A stretch of 46,480 nucleotides of DNA, from the NCBI GenBank assembly GCA_015521615.1, contig WANW01000029.1, positions 1 to 46,480 of the forward strand, written 5' to 3'. Of the stretch, positions 22,558 through 30,814 are shown in pieces. The DNA comes from Candidatus Hydrothermarchaeota archaeon (GTDB lineage: Archaea; Hydrothermarchaeota; Hydrothermarchaeia; Hydrothermarchaeales; BMS3B). The translations under genes were made by a program, and so were the position numbers. Under the pieces are notes generated by a model. It searched no databases and was not told the origin of the DNA. It saw only the letters and a list, made by a program, of their open reading frames with translations. How positions within the stretch are numbered: the first letter of the stretch is position 1; every line of letters begins with the position of its first letter.

Positions 22558-23823
22558 TTATCTCCTTTTTCCCAAATTTCTACCAATTTCCCTCCTGATG
22601 CCTATAAGTGAGGCAACACCTGCGAAAGTCAGGCTGAGCGACGATGCAATGGCAGCGCCTGTTGTGCCGAATCCTGGAATGAGAAGGAGGTTGAGGAGCA
22701 CATCCAGGACAGCGGCAGCAGCAAGAATCTTCATCGGCGTAGTGGGCTTACCCAGGCCCTGAAATATTCCAGAATTCACCGTGAAAAATCCATAAAAGAA
22801 ACTGCCCACTGTCAGGATTCTGAAGGGCAATGCCGCCTCGGCATATGCTGAGCCGAAGAGCAGGATGATTATCTGCTTTGCAAATAGCAGGGCTATAGCA
22901 GTGGCGACGCCTAGGATTGGAAAAAGCAGCCTGTAGGATCCTTCCACCTGCTTCCTCAGCGCCGTGACGTCGTTTTTTGCGCTCAGCGCAGCTACTCTTG
23001 GGAGCAACGCGGCGGTGAGTGCCGATGCAAAGGCCAGGCCGAGCCTTGCAGTTGGCGAGGCAGCACTGTAAATGCCCACTTCCTGGGGCGGAAGGAAAAC
23101 ACCAAGCAAAAGGATGTCCACATAGGCGAGGGCAAAGGCGGCGACAGAAGTCAGGGAAACAGGGACAGAAAAAAGGAAAACCTCCTTGAAGGCGGAAAAA
23201 CTTCTTCCTGCACAAGAGATTCCAAGGTTACGGAAGATGAAATACGCGAGCAATGTTGTTACAGCAAATCCCAGAGTTGAGCCCAGAATTGCGCTATTCG
23301 CGGTGGCTGAGATGAATAGCACGAGAGAGAGCGCAAATGCTATCCTCAGCGCCTGCTGTGCCGCCAGGGTTAAGGAGAGAGTGCCAAATCTCTTTAGCCC
23401 CTGAAGTACACCGGAGATTGCAGCAATGGCAAAGCCAAAGGGCAGTGCAATGGCGGAGATGCGAATTGTGGTAACAAGTGAGGGCTCATGGAATACCTCA
23501 ATTGCGAGCGGGGCTAAAGCAAAGAAAACTGCACCAAGAAGTGCCCCTGCCAGGGTGTAGTAGAGCAGCGAGGAGGTGGCGATTTCGTCCCGCCGGCGAA
23601 GCTCACCCTTTGCCTGCCCTTCAGCGATGAACTTTGCCAGGCTCGGTGCTATTCCTGATGAGGCGAGCACGACCACGAGAAACTGCAGGGGCAGCGCTAG
23701 GTTGAGGAGACCGAACTCATAGGGGGAGAGCAGCCTTCCCATAAGAATACGGTACACATAGCTGCCAAAGCGCACTGCAAGGTTGCTCAGAGTGAGCAGC
23801 AGGCTCGACCTGAGGAGGCTCAT
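22558..23823 (-). CDS. Polysaccharide/lipid flippase, MATE-like (Wzx/MurJ superfamily)
   Basis: 421 residues with 12 or more membrane segments. The start LLLTLSNLAVRFGSYVYRIL followed by GRLLSPYEFGLLNLALP is typical of polysaccharide-biosynthesis flippases (RfbX/Wzx), as are GVLQGLKRFG and the last repeats with NSGIFQGLGKPTTPMKI and GFGTTGAAIASSLS. It should move a lipid-linked sugar across the membrane for surface polysaccharide or N-glycan. A TATA-like CTTATTATC about 25 nt upstream suggests a leaderless message; an inverted repeat (TTTGCC-GGCAAA at 23858-23874) lies beside it. Confidence 0.9.
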   Translation of the reverse strand: MSLLRSSLLLTLSNLAVRFGSYVYRILMGRLLSPYEFGLLNLALPLQFLVVVLASSGIAPSLAKFIAEGQAKGELRRRDEIATSSLLYYTLAGALLGAVFFALAPLAIEVFHEPSLVTTIRISAIALPFGFAIAAISGVLQGLKRFGTLSLTLAAQQALRIAFALSLVLFISATANSAILGSTLGFAVTTLLAYFIFRNLGISCAGRSFSAFKEVFLFSVPVSLTSVAAFALAYVDILLLGVFLPPQEVGIYSAASPTARLGLAFASALTAALLPRVAALSAKNDVTALRKQVEGSYRLLFPILGVATAIALLFAKQIIILLFGSAYAEAALPFRILTVGSFFYGFFTVNSGIFQGLGKPTTPMKILAAAAVLDVLLNLLLIPGFGTTGAAIASSLSLTFAGVASLIGIRREIGRNLGKRR

Positions 23824-23857
23824 CCCTTAAGCTTGGGGGAGGGTGGATAATAAGGGT

Positions 23858-23874
23858 TTTGCCGCAGAGGCAAA
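23858..23874. promoter_or_regulatory. Inverted repeat between the flippase and the divergent membrane protein
   Basis: TTTGCC (23858-23863) and GGCAAA (23869-23874) with a 5-nt loop, next to the flippase TATA region. It could be an operator or chance. Confidence 0.25.
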
Positions 23875-23905
23875 GGTAACATATGGATAAGGTCAATTTA
23901 TCAGC

Positions 23906-24778
23906 ATGCGGGCGCAGGCTTCCTACGATGCACAAGCCACAGAAATCGCCGCACGCAAAATCTCCGAGCTCAGGCGCAGGCTGGGCGTAAGCCTGGAAAT
24001 CACCACACCGAAGGTGTACACCTACAGCGTTTCGCTCGTCGCAGAGCTGCTCAGGTTTTTTCTGGAGCTGGTGCTCTGGCCCCTGTGGCTTCGCGCAGGT
24101 GCGCCCTGGCGGGGCAGCTACCTCCCAGACTGCGAGGAGGCGAAGATAACCTGCCCCCGGGGCGATGCCGCCACTCTGGAGCACGAGGTGAGGCATCACT
24201 TCTGCCACCAGCTCAGGTGCAGGGGCTATGCCCTCCCGCGGGTGCAGAAATTTATGCGGGAGTACTACTGGAGCGATAGGCATGCCGCAATAGCGGCTAG
24301 AAAAGCGAGGGTGAGCGAGGACTCAGAGGAGGCGAGAGTTTTACTTATGCTTTCGAAGGGTGTGTTCCCCGGGAGCAGGCGCCTGAGCGAGGTGCTCGCA
24401 GACATCATCGCCGAGGCGTCGCCCTGGGTAAGTGAGGGCTTCGCCTCCGAGGGCAGCCTCCTTGACCTAGCAAGGGCGCCCCTCAAGATTCTGCTCGCTT
24501 TCGCGGCAGTTATGCTAATAGCCTCGCTTCTCCTCATGCTTCCCGCGCTCTCACCCATCAAGGCGGCAGGCGCCGCCTACTTAGCTGGAGGCGTCGCAGC
24601 GGTGAGCTACCGCTTCCTGCGCACTCTGGGCTTGGACATAGGAGCGCTCAGGTGGAGGTGGCTCCGCCTCAGCGTCGACGATGTCCAGGCTGCGAAGCTG
24701 CTGCTCTTCCCCCCGGGGCACGGGAGGAGTGCGCGGCAGATACTCGAAAAGCTGGAAGATTACCGCATCACCCTCTGA
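23906..24778 (+). CDS. Unrecognised membrane protein with an HEXXH motif
   Basis: 290 residues, no family recognised. A hydrophobic stretch lies near 42-62, a strong pair of membrane segments near 185-225, and a basic C-terminal tail. The segment LEHEVRHHFCH at 91-101 contains His93-Glu94-x-x-His97, the zincin metal-binding motif; possible third ligands are acidic residues around 110-135 and in the SEVLADIIAEAS helix. Preceding CPRGDAATLEHEVRHH resembles the approach strand of metallopeptidases. I infer a membrane zinc peptidase, without certainty. The last 11 nt overlap the convergent radical SAM gene. Codon use matches the neighbours. Confidence 0.5.
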   Translation: MRAQASYDAQATEIAARKISELRRRLGVSLEITTPKVYTYSVSLVAELLRFFLELVLWPLWLRAGAPWRGSYLPDCEEAKITCPRGDAATLEHEVRHHFCHQLRCRGYALPRVQKFMREYYWSDRHAAIAARKARVSEDSEEARVLLMLSKGVFPGSRRLSEVLADIIAEASPWVSEGFASEGSLLDLARAPLKILLAFAAVMLIASLLLMLPALSPIKAAGAAYLAGGVAAVSYRFLRTLGLDIGALRWRWLRLSVDDVQAAKLLLFPPGHGRSARQILEKLEDYRITL

Positions 24779-25742
24779 GTATCCTCAGGGTGTTGAGAAC
24801 CACCTCAGGCTTTAAAGAGTACAGAAGCGAGGTCTCGGCGTAGCCCGAGAACATGCAACGCCTGCAGCTGCGCATGAGCTGCCTCGCCTCCCTCGCCGCA
24901 GGAGAGCGCCACAGCTCGGCTAAGCTATGCTCCCTTATGCTGCCCACCCTGCCGAAGCAGGTCTCCACGTGTCCCGCCGCATCAACGTGAAGCATCAGCG
25001 CATGAACTGCGCATTTAAACCCTGGCTCAAGGCGCTTCATCATTTTAAGATAGGTGAGGGAGTTCAGCACCCTTCTGCCCGCCTTTTTCATTCTGATGAG
25101 CTCCTCTACAGCACGCTCGTACCTCTCCCTGCTCCTTATCTCCAGCCACCTCCACTCCCGCTCCGGCACCTCCTCAAACCTGTGCACCGGCTCAAAGCTT
25201 ATCCCCGCATTGTAGCGCTCCGCCAGCTCCACCAGCTTTTCAAGCTCCCCCAGGTTTGCCTCGCACACCACGCAGTTTATGCCCACCTTTACTCCACGCC
25301 TGCGCGCCTCCTGAAGGCTGCGCAGGGCATGCTCTATCTCCACCCCTCTCAGCCTGCGGTACACCTGAGAGGTGCCGTCTATGGAGACGCTCATGTAGTC
25401 CAGGTAGGGGGCAGCGCTGGCAACCCGCCTCCAGAGCACGCCGTTGGTGATGAGGTAGGTGCGCATCCCCAGGCTCTTCGCATGCCTGAGGCACTCCTCT
25501 AGGTCCTTTCTCAGCAGCGGCTCGCCGCCCCAGACGGTGTAAACAGCACAGCCGAGCTTAGCTGCATGCGCTATGAGCCCCTTCACCTCCCGCGTGCCAA
25601 GCTCCTCCCCGCTCTGCCGGCGCCAGAAGGGGCAGAAGGGACAGCGCAGGTTGCAGCGCAGCGTAATCTGGTGGCACAGCACAACCGGCGTGGGAGCGCC
25701 CAGATAGCTCCTAACAAATCCCCTCAGAACCCTCAGCAGCAT
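24768..25742 (-). CDS. Radical SAM protein with SPASM-like C-terminus
   Basis: 324 residues. The radical SAM cluster motif is Cys30-x3-Cys34-x2-Cys37 in LRCNLRCPFCPFW. The next strands VYTVWGGEPLLR (GGE motif) and SVSIDGTSQVYRRLRG are standard. The C-terminal part has VETCFGRVGSI and SCRRCMFSGYAE, four or more cysteines as in SPASM or twitch domains that hold a second cluster. The closest pattern is to HpnH-like and peptide-modifying enzymes, but the substrate is not clear. It is preceded on the same strand by the NfnAB-like genes after a 71-nt gap that contains a hairpin at 25769-25798. Confidence 0.85.
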   Translation of the reverse strand: MLLRVLRGFVRSYLGAPTPVVLCHQITLRCNLRCPFCPFWRRQSGEELGTREVKGLIAHAAKLGCAVYTVWGGEPLLRKDLEECLRHAKSLGMRTYLITNGVLWRRVASAAPYLDYMSVSIDGTSQVYRRLRGVEIEHALRSLQEARRRGVKVGINCVVCEANLGELEKLVELAERYNAGISFEPVHRFEEVPEREWRWLEIRSRERYERAVEELIRMKKAGRRVLNSLTYLKMMKRLEPGFKCAVHALMLHVDAAGHVETCFGRVGSIREHSLAELWRSPAAREARQLMRSCRRCMFSGYAETSLLYSLKPEVVLNTLRILRG

Positions 25743-25768
25743 GGCATAAATAAAACTTCTGCACCACA

Positions 25769-25798
25769 GCGCTTAAAGGTTGGGGGTTTGGTAAGCGC
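25769..25798. other. 7-bp hairpin between the NfnB-like gene and the radical SAM gene
   Basis: GCGCTTA (25769-25775) and TAAGCGC (25792-25798) with a G/T-rich 16-nt loop. It lies 16 nt after the stop of the NfnB-like gene, so it may mark the 3' end of that message or control the next gene. Confidence 0.35.
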
Positions 25799-25813
25799 CT
25801 GCCAATTACCCTT

Positions 25814-27193
25814 TCAAAGCCCCATCAAATACTCGTGCATCGCCTGCGCGGCGCGCTTACCCGCGCCCATCGCGGCTATAACCGTGGCCTGCCCCGTGGT
25901 TATATCTCCGCCAGCGAAGACACCCTGCTTTGAGGTCCTGCCCTGCTCATCCACCACTATGGTGCCCCACCTGGTGGTCTTCAGCTCGGGGTGCTTCATC
26001 GCTATTATGGGGTTGGGGCTCTGCCCTATGGCTATTATCGCCGTGCTTGCTTCAACCTCAAACTCCGAGCCCTGCACGGGTACAGGGCGGCAGCGCCCGC
26101 TCTCATCAGGCTCGCCCAGCTCGCAGTGCAGACAGCGCACCGCTCGCAGGGAGAAGCGCTTATCGCCCAGAAAGGCCACCGGCTGGGTGAGGAACCTGAA
26201 CTTTATGCCCTCCTCGCGTGCATGCATAACCTCCTCCCTGCGCGCAGGCATCTCAGCCTCGCTCCTGCGATAGAGCACCGTCACCTCTGCACCAAGGCGG
26301 CGTGCGCAGCGCGCCGCGTCCATGGCAACATTGCCTGCGCCTATAACAACAGCTTTGTCGCCCACCTTCACTGGGGTGTCGTACTCCGGGAAGAGGTAGG
26401 CCTTCATCAGGTTAACCCTGAAGAGGAACTCGTTGCCCGAGTAGATGCCATTCAGGTTCTCCCCGGGTATGCCCAGGAAGCGCGGCAGCCCTGCACCAGT
26501 GCCCAGGAAGACCGCGTGGTAGCCGAGCTCAAACAGCTCGTCTATGTCGTAGGTTGCGCCTATGAGCACATTCGTCTCAATCTCCACCCCCAGGCTCCTA
26601 ACGTACTCCAGCTCAGCGCTCAGCACAGCTCTGGGCAGGCGGAACTCGGGTATCCCGTAGGCGAGTACCCCTCCTGGCTCGTGCAGTGCCTCAAAAATTG
26701 TAACCCTGTGCCCCCTCTCGGCTAAGTAGGCGGCTACGGTTAAGCCTGCGGGACCAGAACCCACGACGGCTGCGCTCTTTCCGCTCGGCTTTGCCACCTC
26801 GGGCTTTCTCACCCCCTTCGCACGCTCCCAGTCGGCAGCAAAGCGCTCCAGCCTGCCTATGGCGAGGGGCTCAAAGCGCTTCCCCAGCCTGCACCTCGCC
26901 TCGCACTGCTTCTCCTGAGGACACACCCTGCCAGTTATTCCCGGAAGGTAGTTGCTCTCCCTTATAATCGCTATAGCACCTTCAAAATCTCCCTCGCGTA
27001 TCGCCTGCACAAAGGCGGGGATGTCTATGCCAACGGGGCAGCCGCTGACACAGGGCTTGTCCTTGCACTGCAGGCAGCGGCTCGCCTCCTGCATCGCCTC
27101 TTCTTCATTGTAGCCCAGGGCTACCTCCGCAAAGCTCTTCACCCTCTCCTCAGGAGAGAGTTCCCTCATTGGTACGCGTTTCTCCCTGCTCAT
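25814..27193 (-). CDS. NADPH-dependent glutamate synthase-like flavoprotein; NfnB/SudA-like subunit
   Basis: 459 residues. An N-terminal ferredoxin-like cysteine cluster (Cys40, Cys43, Cys48, Cys52 in CLQCKDKPCVSGCP, and GRVCPQEKQCEARC) is followed by an FAD site VVGSGPAGLTVAAYLAERG and an NAD(P) site VIGAGNVAMDAARCARRLG. The family includes GltD, SudA and NfnB. Since the next gene upstream is the FNR-like alpha subunit and no glutamate synthase large subunit is here, an electron-bifurcating NADH-dependent ferredoxin:NADP+ oxidoreductase or sulfide dehydrogenase is the best reading. The start overlaps the stop of that gene by 4 nt. Confidence 0.9.
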   Translation of the reverse strand: MSREKRVPMRELSPEERVKSFAEVALGYNEEEAMQEASRCLQCKDKPCVSGCPVGIDIPAFVQAIREGDFEGAIAIIRESNYLPGITGRVCPQEKQCEARCRLGKRFEPLAIGRLERFAADWERAKGVRKPEVAKPSGKSAAVVGSGPAGLTVAAYLAERGHRVTIFEALHEPGGVLAYGIPEFRLPRAVLSAELEYVRSLGVEIETNVLIGATYDIDELFELGYHAVFLGTGAGLPRFLGIPGENLNGIYSGNEFLFRVNLMKAYLFPEYDTPVKVGDKAVVIGAGNVAMDAARCARRLGAEVTVLYRRSEAEMPARREEVMHAREEGIKFRFLTQPVAFLGDKRFSLRAVRCLHCELGEPDESGRCRPVPVQGSEFEVEASTAIIAIGQSPNPIIAMKHPELKTTRWGTIVVDEQGRTSKQGVFAGGDITTGQATVIAAMGAGKRAAQAMHEYLMGL

Positions 27194-28017
27194 GTTCCCT
27201 CCTCGTAAAGCTCAAACGCTAAGCGCTCCTCCTCCTTGAAGAACTCCTGCCTGCGCTGCAGCTCGTCAAAGTCAACCTCCGTGGCGTCGAACTCCGGTCC
27301 GTCAACGCAGGCGAACTTTGTGCTCCCCGCAACGGTAACCCTGCAGGCGCCACACATGCCGGTGCCATCCAGCATTATCGCCCCGAGGCTCGCGGTAGCC
27401 TTTATTCCATGCTCCCTTGCGATTCTCCCCACCGTCTTCATCATCTTCGTCGGGCCTATCGCGAGAATGTAGTCAACGTGGTTGTGCTTCAGGTACTCCC
27501 GCAGCGCTGCCACGGCGTAGCCCTTCATGCCAGCGCTGCCGTCGTCGGTGGCAACAACAACCTCATCGCACAGCCTGCGCATGCGCTCCTCAAAGATAAG
27601 GTAGTCCCTGCTCTTGGCACCCATTATCACGGTAACCCTGTTGCCCGCTCGCTTAAGCGCCCTCACTATGGAATACAGTGCCCCCGCGGTGCCCTGCCGG
27701 CATATCGCGACGACGTTGCCGTATTTTTTAATCTCACTGGGCTTGCCGAGAGGGCCTAGAAGGTCAAGTATGGTGTCGCCCTCCTTCAGGCTTGCCAGCA
27801 TCCTGCTGGTCTTCCCCACCTCATGCACCACCATTGTGATGGTGCCCGCCTCGCGGTCGAAGTCGGAGACGGTCATGGGTATGCGCTCGCCCTTCTCATG
27901 CACCCTCACCATCACAAACTGCCCGGGCTGAATCTTCCTCGCAATCACGGGCGAGCGAATCACAAAAAGCTTATAACCTGGAGCAAGCTCTTCCCTGCGG
28001 ACAATCTCATGACGCAT
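27190..28017 (-). CDS. Ferredoxin-NADP+ reductase-like subunit; NfnA/SudB-like
   Basis: 275 residues. The N-terminal flavin barrel has PGQFVMVRVHEKGERIPMTV, the middle NAD(P) domain has ICRQGTAGALYSIVRALKR and AIGPTKMMKTVG, and the C-terminal [2Fe-2S] loop has Cys residues in GTGMCGACRVTV and STKFACVDGPEFD. This is the partner of the 459-residue flavoprotein in NfnAB and SudAB complexes, which link NADH, NADPH and ferredoxin. The order (small then large, with a 4-nt overlap) is the standard one. A GAGGT site precedes the ATG and a TATA-like TAATTTTAAC lies about 50 nt upstream. Confidence 0.92.
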   Translation of the reverse strand: MRHEIVRREELAPGYKLFVIRSPVIARKIQPGQFVMVRVHEKGERIPMTVSDFDREAGTITMVVHEVGKTSRMLASLKEGDTILDLLGPLGKPSEIKKYGNVVAICRQGTAGALYSIVRALKRAGNRVTVIMGAKSRDYLIFEERMRRLCDEVVVATDDGSAGMKGYAVAALREYLKHNHVDYILAIGPTKMMKTVGRIAREHGIKATASLGAIMLDGTGMCGACRVTVAGSTKFACVDGPEFDATEVDFDELQRRQEFFKEEERLAFELYEEGT

Positions 28018-28079
28018 AACAACAACCTCTGGCAGAAGCTAACGCTGGGGCGATGCCTAACAAGTTAAAATTAGTAGCA

Positions 28080-28331
28080 CTAATCGCCGCGAAGGGCTTT
28101 AAGCTTTTCGCTGCCCACGCACTTCTCGGCGTACTCGCACCAGTTTATGCACAGGTTCTCCCTAGTCTTCTTCACAATGGTGCCGCACTCCTCGCACTCA
28201 GCCTCGCTCTCATCGGTCCAGATCTCAACCTCGGCCTTGCAGTTCGGGCAGAGCACATACTCTGGCTTGGGGCGCTTTATCTCCTCGCTGCCGGGACAGC
28301 TCGCCTTTATTGCACTTATATCTTCTGGCAT
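28080..28331 (-). CDS. Cysteine-rich zinc ribbon protein, 83 aa
   Basis: The protein holds CPNC (28-31) and CEEC (46-49), a zinc ribbon, followed by LCINWCEYAEKCVGSEKL with three more cysteines at 60, 64 and 71. The C-terminal pattern CxxxxxCxxxxC after a ribbon is seen in small archaeal and clostridial proteins, but function is unknown. A TTTTTAAAG element about 20 nt upstream and no Shine-Dalgarno suggest a leaderless message. The 17-bp site at 28370-28386, shared with the HTH_10 gene, lies about 40 nt upstream of the ATG. Confidence 0.75.
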   Translation of the reverse strand: MPEDISAIKASCPGSEEIKRPKPEYVLCPNCKAEVEIWTDESEAECEECGTIVKKTRENLCINWCEYAEKCVGSEKLKALRGD

Positions 28332-28369
28332 ACTAAAGCTACCTTTAAAAATTAACCTTAATTACATTA

Positions 28370-28386
28370 TTGGCGAAAATGTTCGG
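28370..28386. promoter_or_regulatory. Second copy of the 17-bp site at 5180-5196
   Basis: Reverse complement of CCGAACATTTTCGCCAA, in the gap between two small minus-strand genes and upstream of the 83-aa zinc protein. The inverted-repeat core CGAA-N4-TTCG is kept. Confidence 0.45.
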
Positions 28387-28515
28387 CTACCTCTTCCCCG
28401 CTCTGCATGCTGTACAGGTGCCTCCTGCATAGTGCTGCTCGCACACCAGGCGCCCGCACAGCGCGCAGGTGAAGCGCGCGGGTTTGCCGCAGATGTGACA
28501 CAGTCCTGCTATCAT
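28387..28515 (-). CDS. 42-residue zinc finger protein
   Basis: A short gene that starts at the ATG 28513-28515, one base after the stop of the coiled-coil gene, with GGGGGAT just before it. The product reads MIAGLCHICGKPARFTCALC and continues with GRLVCEQHYAGGTCTACRAG, giving Cys-x2-Cys, Cys-x2-Cys, Cys-x2-His and a last Cys-x2-Cys: a two-zinc HIT- or B-box-like finger. Proteins like this occur in many archaea and are uncharacterised. It ends just before the shared 17-bp site. Confidence 0.8.
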   Translation of the reverse strand: MIAGLCHICGKPARFTCALCGRLVCEQHYAGGTCTACRAGKR

Positions 28516-28516
28516 C

Positions 28517-28789
28517 CTAATCCCCCAGGTGCTCCTCCAGTTCTTCGATCAGCTCATCCAGCCTTTCGAGCGCTTCAAACTCCTCCTTCTCCAGCTTCCT
28601 GCGCTTCGCCTCTAGCACGGTGCCCGAGCCGTAGCTTTCAATTAGCGCACGGAGCTCACTCTGCGCCTCGTACAGCTCCCCGAGCCAGTAATCCAGCTCC
28701 TTGAACAGGTGCTCGCAGGCAGAGCAGGAGTTGTGAGCGCGCTTCCTGAGCCCCTCAACAGCTCTGCTGTACTCCTCGTGGCTCTCCAT
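28517..28789 (-). CDS. Small coiled-coil protein, 90 aa
   Basis: No family recognised. The protein is mostly helical with heptad-like leucines, from AQSELRALIESYGSG to the acidic end LERLDELIEELEEHLGD, and has one CSAC pair (22-25). The cysteines could join it to the zinc finger protein encoded one base downstream. The start is the ATG at 28789; GGAG lies about 11 nt away, and a TATA-like CTTTTATCC at 28807-28815 would make the message leaderless. It is the first gene of a probable two-gene operon. Confidence 0.65.
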   Translation of the reverse strand: MESHEEYSRAVEGLRKRAHNSCSACEHLFKELDYWLGELYEAQSELRALIESYGSGTVLEAKRRKLEKEEFEALERLDELIEELEEHLGD

Positions 28790-28819
28790 AACTATCTTTT
28801 CTCCTGGAAGGATAAAAGC

Positions 28820-30019
28820 TTAACCCGGGCTGTACGCCAGGCCAAGCACGCGGTCTAAGTCGAGGAGCACACTCCTCACCTCCTCCACCTCCTCTCCGCT
28901 TAGCTTAGTTTCAAGCATCTCCTCCACAAAGCCCCAGTAGACGGCGAGCGCCCTCTCCACGTCGAGGTCGTCCCTCATCGCGCTCTCAAACTCTCGCCTG
29001 AGGCTCTCAATGGCGGTGCGTATTCGCACCCTCATCCCGCCCCTTCGCTCCGGCGCTTTGCCGAGCAGCTCGTCCAGAGCCTTAAGCTTTGTCCTCACAA
29101 TCTCGAGCTTTTCGAAGGTGAAGTCCAGGTGCCTGCGGTAGTGCTCCTGGAGTAGCAACAGGCGGACCTCGCGGGGTGAGTATCCCTGCCTCAGAATCTC
29201 CTCAAGGGTGTGGTAGTTGCGCAGCGTCTTGCTCATCTTGCGCCCGTGCCACAGCAGGTGCTTCACGTGCACGAAATACTTCACCTCCCCTCCCACAGCC
29301 TCGCACAGGGCTAAGCTGTTCTCGTGGTGGGGGAAGACCAGGTCCTCCCCTCCCGAGACGATGTCAACCCGCTCGCCCAGGTAGCGAAGGCTCAGCGCCG
29401 CGCACTCCACATGCCACCCCGGTCTGCCCCTCCCCAGGCGGCTCTCCCAGCAGAAGCTCTCGTCCGCGCTGCACCTTATCCAGAGCGCAAAGTGCTTCGC
29501 CTCGTCGTAGTCCTCTCGCACCGTCTTTGCTCTCAGGCGACGCTTCGGCCTCTTCCCCGAAAGCCTGCCGTAGCGCGTGCTGAGCACGTCGAAGAAGACG
29601 TTGCCCTTCTCATCTCTGAAGGCGTGTCCCCGCTCAAGGAGCCTCTCAGCCAGCTCAGCCATCGCCGGGATGTGCTCCCTCGCAGAGGGGTAGTGCTCCG
29701 CCCTCTTAATATTCAGGAGCTCAATATCCCGGAAGAAAGCTTGGGTGTACTTCCGGGTAATCTCCTCCAGCGCAACGCGCTTTCGCCTGGCACGCTCTAT
29801 CGTCTTTTCGTCCACATCAGTTATGTTCATCACGTGAAGCACGCGGTAGCCGAGATACTCTAAAAACCGCCGCAGCAGGTCCTGCGCCACAAAGGTGCGG
29901 AAGTTGCCCACGTGGGCGTAATCGTGCACCGTTGGACCGCAGGTGTAGAGGCGCACCTCCCCCTCGCGGAAGGGCGTAAAACGCTCTTTCCTGCGCGTCA
30001 GCGTGTTGTACAGCAGCAT
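28820..30019 (-). CDS. cysS: Cysteinyl-tRNA synthetase, short form
   Basis: 399 residues, against about 460-480 in most bacteria and archaea. The class I signature HVGN (36-39, in AHVGNFRT) and KMSKT are present, together with zinc ligands Cys27, the Cys in HVECAALSL and the HHE of LVFPHHENSLALCEA. It charges tRNA-Cys with cysteine. The missing part is the C-terminal anticodon-binding region: the sequence ends soon after the helical domain with LDRVLGLAYSPG. It is not a frameshift, since the stop is followed by a clean gap. The upstream gap is shared with metV. Confidence 0.93.
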   Translation of the reverse strand: MLLYNTLTRRKERFTPFREGEVRLYTCGPTVHDYAHVGNFRTFVAQDLLRRFLEYLGYRVLHVMNITDVDEKTIERARRKRVALEEITRKYTQAFFRDIELLNIKRAEHYPSAREHIPAMAELAERLLERGHAFRDEKGNVFFDVLSTRYGRLSGKRPKRRLRAKTVREDYDEAKHFALWIRCSADESFCWESRLGRGRPGWHVECAALSLRYLGERVDIVSGGEDLVFPHHENSLALCEAVGGEVKYFVHVKHLLWHGRKMSKTLRNYHTLEEILRQGYSPREVRLLLLQEHYRRHLDFTFEKLEIVRTKLKALDELLGKAPERRGGMRVRIRTAIESLRREFESAMRDDLDVERALAVYWGFVEEMLETKLSGEEVEEVRSVLLDLDRVLGLAYSPG

Positions 30020-30097
30020 CCTAATAGCTCAACAAGCTACCGTCGTAATCAGAAAGTTTATTATTGTCAGCTTCCTTTTAATCCCCGAGGGAAGCGC

Positions 30098-30814
30098 ATG
30101 ATTATCACAAGGCAGAAGCCCATGAAGGAGATACTGGAGATGCTCTCCCCCTACAGGGGGGTGGCTCTCCTCGGATGCGGGGGCTGCGTGGCCTTCTACC
30201 AGACAGGTGGAGCCAAGCAGACAAAGGAGATGGCAGAAAAGCTTCGCGAGGCTGGAGTCAGCGTCGTTGCTCTGGGCATAGCCAACAGGCAGTGCTACCT
30301 GTGCGAGGAGCGCGAGGTCGCAGGCTTGAGCGACGCGGAGAGGATAAGAAAGGTTGCGCGCGAGCTTGAGGGCTTCTCAGAGCTCGAGAATGCCGAGGCG
30401 GTGCTCAGCCTGGCCTGCGGCGTTGGTGTGCAGAACCTGGCGAACATCTTAGATATTCCCGTTCTGCCCGCGCAGAACACCCTCTTCATGGGGCGGCGCA
30501 GGGTTGAGGGCGACTTCGACCTGGAGCAGTGCGTGGGCTGCGGGGACTGCATCCTCGCCTTCACAGGCGGCATCTGCCCCGTGACGCGCTGTGCCAAGTC
30601 GCTGATGAACGGCCCCTGCGGCGGGGTTTTCAACGGAATGTGCGAGGTGAGCAAGAGCAGGGTTGTTGAACATGCTGTACCCTGCGCCTGGATAGAGATA
30701 TACAACAAGCTCAAAAAGCAAGGCAGGGTGGATGAGCTGCGCAGGATACGCCCGCCCAAGGACTTCACCAAGGCGGCGAACATGCGAAAGGTTGCGTGGG
30801 GGGTGCAGAAGTGA
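30098..30814 (+). CDS. metV: MetV, zinc/iron-sulfur partner of methylenetetrahydrofolate reductase
   Basis: 238 residues starting MIITRQKPMKEILEML, with GAGGGAAGC before the ATG. It carries CGGC (27-30), RQCYLCEE, a dense cluster CVGCGDC...GICPVTRCAKS and NGPCGG, the MTHFR C-terminal family that binds iron-sulfur clusters or zinc. In acetogens MetV joins MetF in reducing methylene- to methyl-tetrahydrofolate. The downstream metF start overlaps its stop by 4 nt. Upstream reading frame extends into cysS on the opposite strand but has no start signal there. Confidence 0.92.
   Translation: MIITRQKPMKEILEMLSPYRGVALLGCGGCVAFYQTGGAKQTKEMAEKLREAGVSVVALGIANRQCYLCEEREVAGLSDAERIRKVARELEGFSELENAEAVLSLACGVGVQNLANILDIPVLPAQNTLFMGRRRVEGDFDLEQCVGCGDCILAFTGGICPVTRCAKSLMNGPCGGVFNGMCEVSKSRVVEHAVPCAWIEIYNKLKKQGRVDELRRIRPPKDFTKAANMRKVAWGVQK

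Noticed and set aside
25814-27193. Calling the 459-aa flavoprotein the glutamate synthase small subunit
   Set aside because: No large subunit is adjacent, and the coupled FNR-like gene points to an NfnAB or SudAB complex.
29912-30097. N-terminal extension of metV
   Set aside because: It lies over the start of cysS and lacks a Shine-Dalgarno, whereas the ATG at 30098 has GAGGGAAG and gives the family N-terminus.
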